Part shown: piece after piece, positions 17,972-26,419 of the stretch
Layout: every line of letters starts with the position of its first letter
Numbering within the stretch: position 1 is the first letter of the stretch
Assembly: GCF_019218885.1 (NCBI RefSeq)
Contig: NZ_JAHUWT010000002.1
Location: 1,178,001 to 1,242,000 of the forward strand
Reading direction: 5' to 3'
Source of the DNA: Bordetella sp. BOR01
Lineage (GTDB): Bacteria; Pseudomonadota; Gammaproteobacteria; Burkholderiales; Burkholderiaceae_B
DNA length: 64,000 nucleotides
Translations under genes and position numbers: made by a program
The notes under the pieces: model-generated
The model's input: the letters and a program-made list of their open reading frames with translations, nothing else
Told to the model about the DNA's origin: nothing
The model's database searches: none

Positions 17972-18427
17972 CTACGAGGCCGGGGCGGTGGCGGCGCTGT
18001 CGGGAATCAGGCGCTTGCCCAGGCTGATGACCTCGTCCTGGCGGAACGCCAGTTTTTCGTAGAACGCCACCACGGCGTGGTTGCCGCTGCGCACCAGCAG
18101 GTTGATCTTGGGGCACCCGATGGCCACCAGCTGGCGTTCCACGGCCTGCATCAGCGTCGTGGCATAACCGCGGCGCTGATAGCCCGGCGCCACCGCCAGG
18201 TAATTGACCCAGCCGCGATGTCCGTCGTAGCCCGCCATGACCGAGGCCACGACGGCATAGCCCGAGGTGCCCACCAGGAACAGGCCGGGCTGTACCGTGA
18301 GCTTGCGGGCTATGTCTTTGTAGGGATCGTTCCAGGGGCGCGTCAGGCCGCAGTCATGCCACAGCTGTACAACGGCGTGGGCATCCGATGGCTGGAAGGG
18401 CCGGATGGAAAGCGCGGGTGGGGTCAT
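17972..18427 (-). CDS. GNAT acetyltransferase, YpeA type
   Basis: 151-aa acetyl-CoA-dependent N-acetyltransferase. Starts MTPPALSIRPFQPSDAHAV and carries the YpeA signature around CGLTRPWNDPYKDI and GYDGHRGW. The CoA loop is VAPGYQRRGYA. AAGGAAC precedes the ATG. Its stop is directly at the end of the convergent fusion gene. The 230-nt leader upstream contains a candidate leader peptide and terminator hairpin, which suggests attenuation control. Substrate unknown. Confidence 0.9.
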   Translation of the reverse strand: MTPPALSIRPFQPSDAHAVVQLWHDCGLTRPWNDPYKDIARKLTVQPGLFLVGTSGYAVVASVMAGYDGHRGWVNYLAVAPGYQRRGYATTLMQAVERQLVAIGCPKINLLVRSGNHAVVAFYEKLAFRQDEVISLGKRLIPDSAATAPAS

Positions 18428-18502
18428 GCTTCGTTCCTTTGAGAGCTGGAGAAACGAAGGCCGGTTCGAATGCCTCGGGCAACAAAGGGCTGAAAATGCA
18501 AA

Positions 18503-18527
18503 AAGGCCACGAGGTAATCGTGGCCTT
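18503..18527 (-). terminator. rho-independent terminator in the leader of the acetyltransferase gene (attenuator candidate)
   Basis: AAGGCCACG-7 nt-CGTGGCCTT, a perfect 9-bp stem. On the minus strand it is followed by TTTTTGCATTTT. It lies 76 bp before the acetyltransferase ATG and 43 bp after the stop of the small Ile/Ala ORF. A second hairpin (AACACC-CACCC-GGTGTT on minus, at 18535-18551) lies between. GTGGC right after the small ORF could pair with the GCCAC of the terminator arm, as an antiterminator would. Confidence 0.6.
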
Positions 18528-18569
18528 CGGGGGAAACACCGGGTGGGTGTTCGGACAGCACAAAGCCAC

Positions 18570-18659
18570 TCAACGTCGACGTCGAGAGGTTCGTCGCGAA
18601 ATCGCGCAAGCGAAAGGGGCGATGGCGATGGCGATGGCAATGGCAATGGCGTAATCCAT
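18570..18659 (-). CDS. candidate leader peptide rich in alternating Ala-Ile
   Basis: A 29-codon ORF: Met-Asp-Tyr, then five Ala-Ile pairs and Ala, then PFACAIS and an Arg-rich end. The run of Ile codons (ATT, ATT, ATC, ATC, ATC) followed by a terminator hairpin is the architecture of amino-acid attenuators. A promoter-like TTGCAA-N16-TATGCT lies directly upstream on the minus strand and would place transcription start at or next to the ATG, so the message could be leaderless. No Shine-Dalgarno is seen. It could also be a chance product of the GGCGAT/GGCAAT microsatellite that encodes it. Confidence 0.4.
   Translation of the reverse strand: MDYAIAIAIAIAIAPFACAISRRTSRRRR
18619..18651. repeat. 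hexanucleotide microsatellite (GATGGC/AATGGC)
   Basis: Five tandem hexamers of GATGGC or AATGGC type. On the minus strand they read as alternating Ala and Ile codons of the candidate leader peptide. Each length change by one hexamer would add or remove one Ala-Ile pair without a frameshift. Confidence 0.75.
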
Positions 18660-18775
18660 GGGCAGCAGCATACAGGAACTGCAAGGCTTTGCAACTTGCG
18701 GCAATGGGTCCAGCCGCACCCAGCATCCCGCCGTCTTTATATACTGGGGCCTTCCGAATTCTGCGCGGACCTGCC

Positions 18776-20242
18776 ATGACTGTCTCCCCTGCTTGCAGCA
18801 CACCGTCCGGCATCGTAGACCTGGATGCCGTGGCATTGTCGGCAGCGATCCAGGCGCGCCAGGTGTCGTGCGTGGAAGTCTTGCAGGCCTATCTGGCGCA
18901 GATCGATCGCCTCAATCCGGCGGTCAATGCCATGGTGGCCGGGCAAGACCGCGACATCCTGCGGGCACAGGCCGGCGAGCTCGACGCGCAGTTGGCGCGC
19001 GGCACCTGCCTGGGGCCGCTGCACGGGTTTCCGCAAGCCCCCAAAGACATCATGCCGGTGCGTGGCATGGTCACCACCAAGGGCTCGCCCATCTACGCGG
19101 GCCAGGTAACGCAGGCCGATGCCATCGTGTACGAGCGGATGCGGGCGGGCGGCGCGTTGTTCATCGGTCGCACCAACAGCCCCGAGTTCGGCCTGGGCGG
19201 CCACACCTACAACCCTGTCTATGGCGCCACGCGCAATGCATTCGACCCGGCCCGCTCGGCGGGCGGCAGCAGCGGTGGCGCCGGGGTGGCGGTGGCGTTG
19301 CGCATGCTGCCGGTGGCCGACGGGTCCGACATGATGGGATCGTTGCGCACGCCGGCGGCTTTCAACAATGTGTACGGGCTGCGCACTACGCCGGGCTGCG
19401 TGCCGCACGGCCCCACCGAAGAAGTGTTCTTCCAGCAGTTCAGCGTCAGCGGGCCGATGGCGCGCAACGTGCCCGACCTGGCACTGCTGTTGTCGGTACA
19501 GGCGGGTTTCGACGCGCGCTTGCCCTTGACGCGCCGGCGCGACGATCCGCGCGAGTTCGTCACGGCACTGGAACGCGATTGTGCGGGCCTGCGCATCGGC
19601 TGGCTGGGCGACCTGGGCGGCCATCTTGCCACCGAGCCCGGCCTGCTGGACGTATGCGCAGGCGCGTTGAAACACTTCGAGGCCATCGGCTGCCGTGTCG
19701 AAGCGGCCCAGCCGGCATTCGACCTGTCGCAGTTGTGGCGGGCCTGGCTGGATCTGCGCAGCTTCACGTTTGCCGGCAGCAATGCGCGCCTGTACCAAGA
19801 TCCGCAGACGCGCGGTTTGCTCAAGCCCGAGGCCGTCTGGGAAATCGAGCGCGGGCTGCGGCTGTCGGGGCAGGATGTATTCCAGGCGGCAGTAGTGCGC
19901 TCGGCCTGGCACGGTGCCGTGCAGCAGTTGTTCGAGCAATTCGACTTCCTGGTGCTGCCGGCGGCGCAAGTGTTTCCGTTCGCGGTCGAACAAGACTGGC
20001 CGGCCCACGTGGGTGGGCGCGACATGGATACCTATCACCGCTGGATGGAAGCCGTGGTGCCGGCCACCATGGCCGGCTTGCCGGCGCTGGCGGTCCCGGC
20101 GGGGTTCGGCGCAGGGGGGTTGCCGGCCGGTATCCAGATCATCGGGCCGGCCCAGTGCGACCTTGGCGTGTTGCAGGTTGGCCTGGCCTACGATCGTGCC
20201 AGCGGCTACAGCGGGATGCGCAGTCCGCTGCTGGCGCAATAG
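18776..20242 (+). CDS. amidase (amidase-signature family)
   Basis: 488-aa Ser-cisSer-Lys amide hydrolase. The catalytic Lys is in APKDIMP (about 90), the Gly-Ser-rich loop is AGGSSGGAG (about 163) and the nucleophile Ser is in DMMGSLRTPA (about 189). The usual loop sequence is GTDTGGSIR; here it is GSDMMGSLR, a mild variant. The start at 18776 lies in the region shared with the opposite-strand acetyltransferase leader. It converges with the aldolase gene. Substrate unknown. Confidence 0.93.
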   Translation: MTVSPACSTPSGIVDLDAVALSAAIQARQVSCVEVLQAYLAQIDRLNPAVNAMVAGQDRDILRAQAGELDAQLARGTCLGPLHGFPQAPKDIMPVRGMVTTKGSPIYAGQVTQADAIVYERMRAGGALFIGRTNSPEFGLGGHTYNPVYGATRNAFDPARSAGGSSGGAGVAVALRMLPVADGSDMMGSLRTPAAFNNVYGLRTTPGCVPHGPTEEVFFQQFSVSGPMARNVPDLALLLSVQAGFDARLPLTRRRDDPREFVTALERDCAGLRIGWLGDLGGHLATEPGLLDVCAGALKHFEAIGCRVEAAQPAFDLSQLWRAWLDLRSFTFAGSNARLYQDPQTRGLLKPEAVWEIERGLRLSGQDVFQAAVVRSAWHGAVQQLFEQFDFLVLPAAQVFPFAVEQDWPAHVGGRDMDTYHRWMEAVVPATMAGLPALAVPAGFGAGGLPAGIQIIGPAQCDLGVLQVGLAYDRASGYSGMRSPLLAQ

Positions 20243-20250
20243 GCAGGCCG

Positions 20251-20970
20251 CTAGCCCAGCCTGCGGCGCAGCGCCTCGAAGAACAGGGTGGCCTGCAGCC
20301 GTTCTGACTGCATTTGCTCGGCCACCTTGGCCGCCATGCCGGGGCTGGCCGGCATCAGCGGCCGGCCGCTGGCATGCGCCAGCACTTGTGCCTGGCAGGC
20401 GCGTTCCAGAAAGTACAGGTCGTCGTAGGCGTAGTCGATGCGTTGCGCACAGACGACCACGCCGTGGTTGCCCAGGAAGGCGATGTCGGCCGTGCCCATG
20501 GCGTGCGCGATGCGCTCGCCCTCGGCGGCATCGAGCGCCAGGCCGTTGTATTGGGCATCGATCGCCAGCCTGCCGTGGTATCGCATGGAATTCTGCGACA
20601 GCGTGGTGTCCGGCGCACGCGCGTCGGTCAACGTCAGCGCGGTGGCATAGGGCATGTGCGTGTGCAGCACGCATTGCTTGCCGGCAATGCGATGGATGGC
20701 GGCGTGGATGAACATGGCCGTGGGCTCGACGTCGTGCCGGCCCGCCAGTCTGCTGCCCTGGGCATCGACCAGCACGATGTCGTCGGCCTGCACTTCTTCC
20801 CACATCAGGCCGCGCGGATTCAGCAGGAACAGGCCGTCCTGGCCGGGCAGGGCCACGCTGAAGTGGTTGCAGATGCCTTCGCCCAGGCCGTGATGAGCGG
20901 CCGCGCGCAAGGCCAGCGACAAGTCGCGGCGCAAGGCGGCTACCGCGGGCGTATGAAAGAGTGCGTTCAT
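20251..20970 (-). CDS. class II aldolase/adducin family protein
   Basis: 239-aa paralogue of the family member at 1.7 kb, with low similarity. Landmarks: CNHFSVALPG, the zinc motif HTHMPYA, and FLGNHGVVV. The Shine-Dalgarno is poor. It stands alone, convergent with the amidase (8-bp gap). Members of this subgroup are often annotated as aldolases but some are decarboxylases or structural adducin-like proteins. Confidence 0.87.
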   Translation of the reverse strand: MNALFHTPAVAALRRDLSLALRAAAHHGLGEGICNHFSVALPGQDGLFLLNPRGLMWEEVQADDIVLVDAQGSRLAGRHDVEPTAMFIHAAIHRIAGKQCVLHTHMPYATALTLTDARAPDTTLSQNSMRYHGRLAIDAQYNGLALDAAEGERIAHAMGTADIAFLGNHGVVVCAQRIDYAYDDLYFLERACQAQVLAHASGRPLMPASPGMAAKVAEQMQSERLQATLFFEALRRRLG

Positions 20971-21170
20971 GGCGTATGGGGTGGGGGACTGGGTGGCGAG
21001 AGTCTACCAAGTTCGCGCCGCTGGTAATCAGTACGCTCGATGCCCATGGTCGCAATGGCGGCTCGTCGGCAAGCGGATGTTTTTCTTACAATGAACTGAA
21101 ATTCTGTTGCGTGGTCCATGCAATAGCGCGCACGCATCCCGGCACGCGCAGCCTTTTACTGGAGTGTCCG

Positions 21171-21752
21171 ATGAAGTTGGTTTCCCCGTTGTTGTTCGCC
21201 GCCGCAACTGTCCTGGCCCTGCCTGCCGTCGCAGCGCCCGTCACCTACGATATCGATCCTTCGCATACCTATCCCAGCTTCGAGGCCGACCACATGGGCG
21301 GGCTGTCGACCTGGCGCGGCAAGTTCAACCGGACGTCCGGCGTGATCGTGCTGGATCGCGCGGCGCACAGCGGCACCATCGACATCACGGTGCAGATCGA
21401 TTCCATCGATTTCGGGCACGACGAAATGAACCGCCATGCGGTGGCGGCCGATATCTTCGACGCGGCGCGCTACCCCACGGCCACCTTCAAGGGCCGTTTC
21501 ACCAAGTTCGACGGCGACCGTCCCGACGAAGCCGAGGGCGAGTTCACACTGCGCGGCGTCACGCGTACCCTGAAGCTGGACATCGACGATTTCAAGTGCA
21601 TGCAGCACCCGATGGAAAAACGCGAGGTCTGCGGCGCCGACGTTTCTACATCGTTCAATCGTGGCGATTACGGGCTGGATTTCGGCCTGGACATGGGCTT
21701 CAAGCCCAAGGTCGAGCTGGAAATCCAGGTCGAGGCGCTGCGCCGGCCTTAG
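21171..21752 (+). CDS. YceI-family periplasmic protein
   Basis: 193-aa lipocalin-like beta-barrel protein that binds polyisoprenoids in characterised members. The start at 21171 has GGAG upstream and gives a signal peptide ending AVAA. Typical landmarks: TYDIDPSHTYPSFEADHMGG, then FPTATF-like YPTATFKGRFTKF and LTLRGVTR-like FTLRGVTRTL. Two Cys (CMQ, CGAD) near the C-terminus could form a disulfide. Confidence 0.93.
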   Translation: MKLVSPLLFAAATVLALPAVAAPVTYDIDPSHTYPSFEADHMGGLSTWRGKFNRTSGVIVLDRAAHSGTIDITVQIDSIDFGHDEMNRHAVAADIFDAARYPTATFKGRFTKFDGDRPDEAEGEFTLRGVTRTLKLDIDDFKCMQHPMEKREVCGADVSTSFNRGDYGLDFGLDMGFKPKVELEIQVEALRRP

Positions 21753-21821
21753 CGCCAGGTGCCCGGGCGCGGATACGGGTACGGTACTTGCTGCACAGGC
21801 ACACCCCACGAAGGAGATGCC

Positions 21822-22214
21822 ATGATTTCGGAACGATTGCGGCGGTTGCGCCATATTGCGGAATTCGTGGCCGACCGTAGCGGCGACTACCTGGAATTGG
21901 CCGGTATCGAGCTGTCGCTATACCGTTCGGCCCTGGTGACCACGCTGATCAGTTGCGTGGCGCTATTGTTCTGCGCGCTGGGCACTTTGGCATTCGTATC
22001 GGTGGCCGCCGTGGTCAGTTTCTGGGATACCGAGTATCGCCTGCTGGCTGCCTGGCTGGTGGCCGGCGCCTGGCTGCTGATCACGCTGATCGCGCTGGCC
22101 ATCGCCAACAAGAATGCGCCCAGGGAATCCCCCTTTGCCGAACTGAGCCGCCAGGTACGCCTGGATACGGCCGCTGCCCGGAGCCATCATGTCCAAGACC
22201 ACCACCCAGGCTGA
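21822..22214 (+). CDS. phage-holin-like membrane protein (DUF1469/Phage_holin_3_6 type)
   Basis: 130-aa protein with two central membrane helices (ALVTTLISCVALLFCALG; LLAAWLVAGAWLLITLIALA) and charged ends. AAGGAG precedes the ATG. It overlaps the next gene by 26 bp. In many proteobacteria such proteins sit in a small stress-response set with a YqjK-like partner. No lytic function is implied. Confidence 0.78.
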   Translation: MISERLRRLRHIAEFVADRSGDYLELAGIELSLYRSALVTTLISCVALLFCALGTLAFVSVAAVVSFWDTEYRLLAAWLVAGAWLLITLIALAIANKNAPRESPFAELSRQVRLDTAAARSHHVQDHHPG

Positions 22215-22650
22215 CAAGCAGGCGCTGTTGGCCAAGATGGAACACGACCGGTGCGAGTTGGCCGAAGCATTCGGCCGCGCCGCATTGCCAGGCAAGGCAT
22301 CCAGGGGGTGGGCATCGACCACGGCGCTGGCCGCTGGTGCCGCGCTGGGTTGGCCGCCATTTCTGAAGAAGCCGCTGCGCGCCATGGCCATGGTGGCGGT
22401 GCGCGACCGCCTGGCTTCGGTGCTGCGGCGGCGCCATGTAAGGCGCGCCAGCGCGCCGCTGCCCGATGCCGAGATTGCACGCCTGGCGCAATTGGTGGCC
22501 GAACTGCGCGCATCGGCCGCACGCTCGGCCGATCCCGGGGACATCGAGCAATTGCGCCGCCAGCTCGACGAGCACGTCCATCGCCTGCGCGCCCTGCAGG
22601 CAGCCGCGGCCGAAGCGCCGGTGTCTCCTGCGCCTCCCTCTGCAAGCTGA
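22189..22650 (+). CDS. hypothetical protein, partner of the holin-like gene
   Basis: 153-aa basic, Ala/Arg-rich protein with a weak central hydrophobic stretch (WASTTALAAGAALGW) and a C-terminal helix likely to coil (IEQLRRQLDEHVHRLRAL). GGAG precedes the ATG and the start overlaps the upstream gene, so the two are co-translated. I do not recognise a named family. Confidence 0.7.
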   Translation: MSKTTTQADKQALLAKMEHDRCELAEAFGRAALPGKASRGWASTTALAAGAALGWPPFLKKPLRAMAMVAVRDRLASVLRRRHVRRASAPLPDAEIARLAQLVAELRASAARSADPGDIEQLRRQLDEHVHRLRALQAAAAEAPVSPAPPSAS

Positions 22651-22659
22651 AGGCGGGAC

Positions 22660-23283
22660 CTAGCCGGCCGCCTGCCGGGCCTGGTAGTGGCGGCGCGCCT
22701 TGGCGCGATTGCCGCATGTGGCCATCGAGCACCAGCGCCGCCGGCCGCCGCGCGAGGTATCCAGGAACAGCCAGGTGCAGCCCTCGCATTCATGCAGGCG
22801 CGGCAACAGGCCATCGGCGATCAGGCTTTGCGCGGACAGCGCCAGCCGGTGGCGCGGCAGGTCCAGGCCCGCACCGGCAACGTCCAGCAACCAGGCGCCT
22901 TGCCGGTGGGGAACCAACGATAGCGTGGCATGCCGCAAAGCCAGCCGGATGTCATTTTCCAGCTGTTGGCGCGGGGCTTCGGGCACAGTCCGGTCGCCTG
23001 CGATGGCCGACAGTACCGCGTAGGCGCTTTCGCGCTGCGTGGCCAGCCGGCTGAGCGCCGCGCGCGCGCCACTGCCATTTGCCAGGCGCAGCAGGGGCCG
23101 GCGCTCATTGGCGGCCAGCAGGCCCGCCATGGCCAGCCAGTCCAGGACATCGGCCCAGCCCTCGAAGGGCGCCGCATCGCGGGCTTTGGCGGGGCCGCCG
23201 CCGGTATTCAGGAAATCCAGGTAGGAATGCCCGCCGACAAAGGCATCGGGTGTCCAGCGCGCTGTTGGCGAAGAGGTATTCAT
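22660..23283 (-). CDS. CGNR zinc-finger / ABATE-domain regulator
   Basis: 207-aa stress-type transcription factor. The N-terminal ABATE domain begins GGHSYLDFLNT. The C-terminal CGNR zinc finger is intact: CEGCTWLFLD, then RRRWCSMATCGNR. It is divergent from an alpha/beta hydrolase with 78 bp between; this pairing suggests it controls the hydrolase. No Shine-Dalgarno is visible, so the message may be leaderless. Confidence 0.9.
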   Translation of the reverse strand: MNTSSPTARWTPDAFVGGHSYLDFLNTGGGPAKARDAAPFEGWADVLDWLAMAGLLAANERRPLLRLANGSGARAALSRLATQRESAYAVLSAIAGDRTVPEAPRQQLENDIRLALRHATLSLVPHRQGAWLLDVAGAGLDLPRHRLALSAQSLIADGLLPRLHECEGCTWLFLDTSRGGRRRWCSMATCGNRAKARRHYQARQAAG

Positions 23284-23292
23284 TTAACCGTA

Positions 23293-23321
23293 TTGACGTG
23301 TTTTGAAGGTTAGTCTACTGT
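23293..23321 (+). promoter_or_regulatory. promoter of the alpha/beta hydrolase gene
   Basis: TTGACG at 23293-23298, a 17-bp spacer and TACTGT at 23316-23321 in the gap between the two divergent genes. Downstream, TTAAA and TTTAA half-sites flank ACGCA and could bind the CGNR protein. Confidence 0.45.
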
Positions 23322-23361
23322 GGTCGAGACATAACTGTTAAAACGCATTTAAAGGGTTATC

Positions 23362-24258
23362 ATGAGTTCCGTCAACAAGAATGCGCCGCCCATGCTTGCG
23401 CATCGCTACGATTTCGAAGGCCAAGCGGTGCGCTACGGGGTATGGGGGCAGGGCCGGCCTCTGGTACTGTTGCACGGCACGCCATTCTCGGCCGTGGTGT
23501 GGCGCCGCATCGCCCCCTTGCTGGCGCGCGGCAGGCAGGTCTATGCGTACGACTTGCTGGGCTATGGGCAGTCGGAACAGCGCGACGGGCAAGATGTTTC
23601 GCTGGCCACGCAAGGGCGCCTGTTCGCCGCGCTGCTGCGCCACTGGAAACTGGCGCGGCCCGACGTGGTGGCGCACGATTTCGGCGGCGCCACCGCGTTG
23701 CGCGCCGCACTACTGGAAGGCTGCGCCTACGGCAGCCTGACCCTGATCGACGCGGTTGCGTTGGCGCCTTGGGGGTCGCCTTTTGCGCGGCATGCCCGCG
23801 AGCACCAGGCCGCTTTCGCGGGCATGCCGCCGTATGTCCATGCCGCCATCCTGAAAGCTTATATCCAGGGCGCCGCCCACCGGCCGCTGGCCGACGACGT
23901 GATGGCCCTGTACACCTTGCCCTGGACAGGTTCCACCGGCCAGGCGGCGTTCTACCGCCAGGCCGGGCAAGCCGATCAGCGCTATACCAATGACATCGAG
24001 CATCGCTACGGCGAGATCGATTGCCCGGTGATGATTCTGTGGGGCGAAGATGACGCCTGGCTGCCCATCGAACGGGGCCGCGCATTGGCGCAGCGCTTTC
24101 GCGGCGCCGATTTCCGGCCCGTGCCGCAAGCGGGCCACTTGATGCAGGAAGATGCGCCCGAGGCCATCGTGGCGCACCTGTCGGAATTCCTGGCGGCGGT
24201 TTCGCCGCCGGCGCCCCAGCCGGGGCCGGCATCTCTACAATACGGCTCGAACCTGTAG
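23362..24258 (+). CDS. alpha/beta hydrolase with Asp nucleophile (dehalogenase-like)
   Basis: 298-aa hydrolase. Oxyanion motif LLHGTPFS. The nucleophile elbow is AHDFGGA, with Asp rather than Ser, as in haloalkane/fluoroacetate dehalogenases and epoxide hydrolases. The acid is in [10 protein letters not shown] and the His in [11 protein letters not shown] proline-rich tail follows. Divergent from the CGNR regulator. True substrate unknown; a dehalogenase or epoxide hydrolase role is inference from the Asp. Confidence 0.87.
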   Translation: MSSVNKNAPPMLAHRYDFEGQAVRYGVWGQGRPLVLLHGTPFSAVVWRRIAPLLARGRQVYAYDLLGYGQSEQRDGQDVSLATQGRLFAALLRHWKLARPDVVAHDFGGATALRAALLEGCAYGSLTLIDAVALAPWGSPFARHAREHQAAFAGMPPYVHAAILKAYIQGAAHRPLADDVMALYTLPWTGSTGQAAFYRQAGQADQRYTNDIEHRYGEIDCPVMILWGEDDAWLPIERGRALAQRFRGADFRPVPQAGHLMQEDAPEAIVAHLSEFLAAVSPPAPQPGPASLQYGSNL

Positions 24259-24280
24259 GCGTAACCATAGAGGCAAATGC

Positions 24281-24943
24281 ATGGATGCGGATTTCTGGCT
24301 CGAGCGCTGGCGCGACGGGCGTACCCATTTTCACCAGGCGCGGGTGACACCGCTATTGGCCAAGTATTGGCCATCGCTGCAAGTGCCGGCGGGCGGCCGG
24401 GTGCTGGTGCCGCTGTGCGGCAAGTCGCTCGACATGATGTGGCTGGCGCAGCAGGGTTTCCGGGTATTGGGGGTTGAATTGTCGCCGCTGGCCGTCGAGC
24501 AATTCTTCGCCGAAAACCAGCTGCGGGCCGACGTGCGCGAGGCCGGCCCGGGCCGCTACTACACGGCCGGCGATATCGAGATCTACTGCGGCGATATTTT
24601 CGACCTGGGTGCCGACGTGCTGGGCGATTGCGTGGGCGCCTACGATCGCGCCGCGCTGGTGGCGTTGCCGGCCGGCATGCGCGCGCGCTATGCCGCGCAT
24701 GTGTACGGCCAGTTGTCCGATGCCTACCGCGGCCTGCTGATCACCCTGGACTACGACCAAGACCAGATGGAAGGGCCGCCCTTTTCGGTGCGCGACGACG
24801 AAGTGCAGGCTGTCTACGCAGGCCATTCCGACGCCGTGCTGATCGACCGGCGCGATATCCTGGCCAAGGAACCCAAGTTCGCCGAACGCGGCCTGACGCA
24901 GCTCGACACCCTGGTGTACCGGCTGCAGCGCCGGCAGGGATAG
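24281..24943 (+). CDS. tpm: thiopurine S-methyltransferase
   Basis: 220-aa SAM-dependent methyltransferase that in bacteria also detoxifies tellurite and selenium oxyanions. Diagnostic segments: [28 protein letters not shown] (SAM motif), [23 protein letters not shown]. The start at 24281 begins the conserved N-terminus. Eight bases precede the next gene on the same strand. Confidence 0.95.
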   Translation: MDADFWLERWRDGRTHFHQARVTPLLAKYWPSLQVPAGGRVLVPLCGKSLDMMWLAQQGFRVLGVELSPLAVEQFFAENQLRADVREAGPGRYYTAGDIEIYCGDIFDLGADVLGDCVGAYDRAALVALPAGMRARYAAHVYGQLSDAYRGLLITLDYDQDQMEGPPFSVRDDEVQAVYAGHSDAVLIDRRDILAKEPKFAERGLTQLDTLVYRLQRRQG

Positions 24944-24950
24944 CGCAGCG

Positions 24951-25937
24951 ATGCGCGGCGGGCGCCGGGTTGCCGTGCTTGCCGTCCTGGCGGTGCTGGG
25001 GGGGCTGTATGCGGCCAACGCCAGCTGGCTCGCGCCCGCGCCGGGCACCGGCCCGACCTTGCTGGCGCATCGGGGCATTGCGCAGCGCTTCGATACCGCC
25101 AACCTCGAACGCGATACGTGCACGGCGGCGCGCATGCTGCCGCCGCGCCATGGCTACCTGGAAAACACGCTGGCCTCGATGCGGGCCAGCTTCGAGGCAG
25201 GAGCCGACATCGTCGAGATCGATGTGCATCCCACCACCGACGGCCGTTTCGCCGTGTTCCATGACTGGACGCTGGATTGCCGTACCGATGGCCATGGTGT
25301 CACGCGCGAGCATTCCATGGCGCAGCTCAAGGCGCTGGATATTGGCCATGGGTACACCGCCGACGGAGGCAGGACGTTTCCATTCCGCGGCCAGGGCATC
25401 GGCCTGATGCCCGCGCTGGACGAAGTGCTGCAGGCCTTGCCGCGGCACCGCTTCCTGGTCAACGTGAAAAGCAACGATCCCGCCGAAGGGGATCGGCTGG
25501 CGGCGTTCCTGGCCGGTTTGCCTGCCGCGTCGCGGCAGCGGGTGATGGTGTATGGCGGCGACTTGCCGGTCGGCCGCATCCGGCAGCGGCTGCCCGACGT
25601 GCAGGCGATGTCGCGCGCCTTGCTGCGATCGTGCCTGCTGCGCTATGCCGCGTATGGCTGGGCGGGGATCACGCCGGCTGCCTGCGCCCGCATGCCCGTC
25701 TTCGTGCCGATCAACATCGCGCCCTGGTTGTGGGGCTGGCCCAATCGACTGCAGCAGCGCTTGCACAACGTGGGCAGCGAAGCCTACGTACTGGGCCCCT
25801 ATCATGGCGGCGGGTTCTCGGTGGGCCTGGATACCGCAGAAGACTGGGCGCGCCTGCCCGAAGGATATTCCGGCGGTATCTATACTGACGAAATCGTCGC
25901 CGTGGCGCGCTGGATCAAGCGCGGCCGGCAACCCTGA
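24951..25937 (+). CDS. glycerophosphodiester phosphodiesterase family protein, membrane-anchored
   Basis: 328-aa GDPD-fold enzyme with one N-terminal membrane helix, so it likely acts in the periplasm. Catalytic features: LLAHRGIA (His-Arg), ENTLAS (Glu), VEIDVHPTTDG, VFHDWTLD (second His). An insertion rich in Arg/Cys between HRG and ENT is unusual. Cleaves glycerophosphodiesters in characterised relatives. It closely follows tpm. Confidence 0.9.
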   Translation: MRGGRRVAVLAVLAVLGGLYAANASWLAPAPGTGPTLLAHRGIAQRFDTANLERDTCTAARMLPPRHGYLENTLASMRASFEAGADIVEIDVHPTTDGRFAVFHDWTLDCRTDGHGVTREHSMAQLKALDIGHGYTADGGRTFPFRGQGIGLMPALDEVLQALPRHRFLVNVKSNDPAEGDRLAAFLAGLPAASRQRVMVYGGDLPVGRIRQRLPDVQAMSRALLRSCLLRYAAYGWAGITPAACARMPVFVPINIAPWLWGWPNRLQQRLHNVGSEAYVLGPYHGGGFSVGLDTAEDWARLPEGYSGGIYTDEIVAVARWIKRGRQP

Positions 25938-25959
25938 CGGCATAACCCGAGAGGCAGTC

Positions 25960-26346
25960 ATGAGTATCCGTATTGTCCAGCTGGGGTCTCCCCGCGTGCC
26001 CGGCGAGGGCCTGCGCATCGGTACTGTGCGGCGCCCGCCGCGCGGCGTGCCCAAGGCGGATTTCGCCCGGCGCGATTATTACGATGTCTGGCTGCCCCTG
26101 TTGTCGCCCAGCCCCGAACTGGTCAGCCAGGCCAAGGCAGTGGCCAGCGATGCCGAATGGCGCGGCGTGGCCCGCAAGATCCGCGCCGAACTGCACGACG
26201 GCGAAGCGGGCAAGGTACTGGATGTGCTGGCCGCCTTGTCGGCCACGGCGGATTTCTCGGTGGGCTGTTATTGCGATGACGAGAACCGCTGCCACCGCAG
26301 CGTGCTGCGCGAGCTGTTGCGCGAACGCGGGGCAAGGCTGGCGTAA
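25960..26346 (+). CDS. DUF488 family protein
   Basis: 128-aa protein of the small DUF488 type. Landmarks: RIGTVRRPPRGVPK, DYYDVWLPLLSPS, and the Cys-rich end GCYCDDENRCHRSVL. The function of this family is unknown. AGAGGCAG precedes the ATG. Same strand as the GDPD gene, 22 bp after it. Confidence 0.9.
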   Translation: MSIRIVQLGSPRVPGEGLRIGTVRRPPRGVPKADFARRDYYDVWLPLLSPSPELVSQAKAVASDAEWRGVARKIRAELHDGEAGKVLDVLAALSATADFSVGCYCDDENRCHRSVLRELLRERGARLA

Positions 26347-26380
26347 AGCGTGCCCCGCAGGTGGGTCCTCCCGCTTGCCT

Positions 26381-26419
26381 GTTTTCCATATTTGAGAGAA
26401 TATCTCTAATATGGAAAAC
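26381..26419. promoter_or_regulatory. 39-bp dyad spanning the start of the XRE-cupin gene
   Basis: Outer arms GTTTTCCATATT (26381-26392) and AATATGGAAAAC (26408-26419) are perfect. An inner dyad AGAGA-ATA-TCTCT sits at 26395-26407, shifted by one base. The right arm contains the ATG at 26411. A TTGCCT element lies immediately upstream at 26375. This fits an autoregulatory operator on a leaderless or near-leaderless message. Confidence 0.6.

Noticed and set aside
21822-22214. Prophage lysis gene
   Set aside because: The holin-like family is widespread in chromosomes without phage context, and no other phage genes are nearby.
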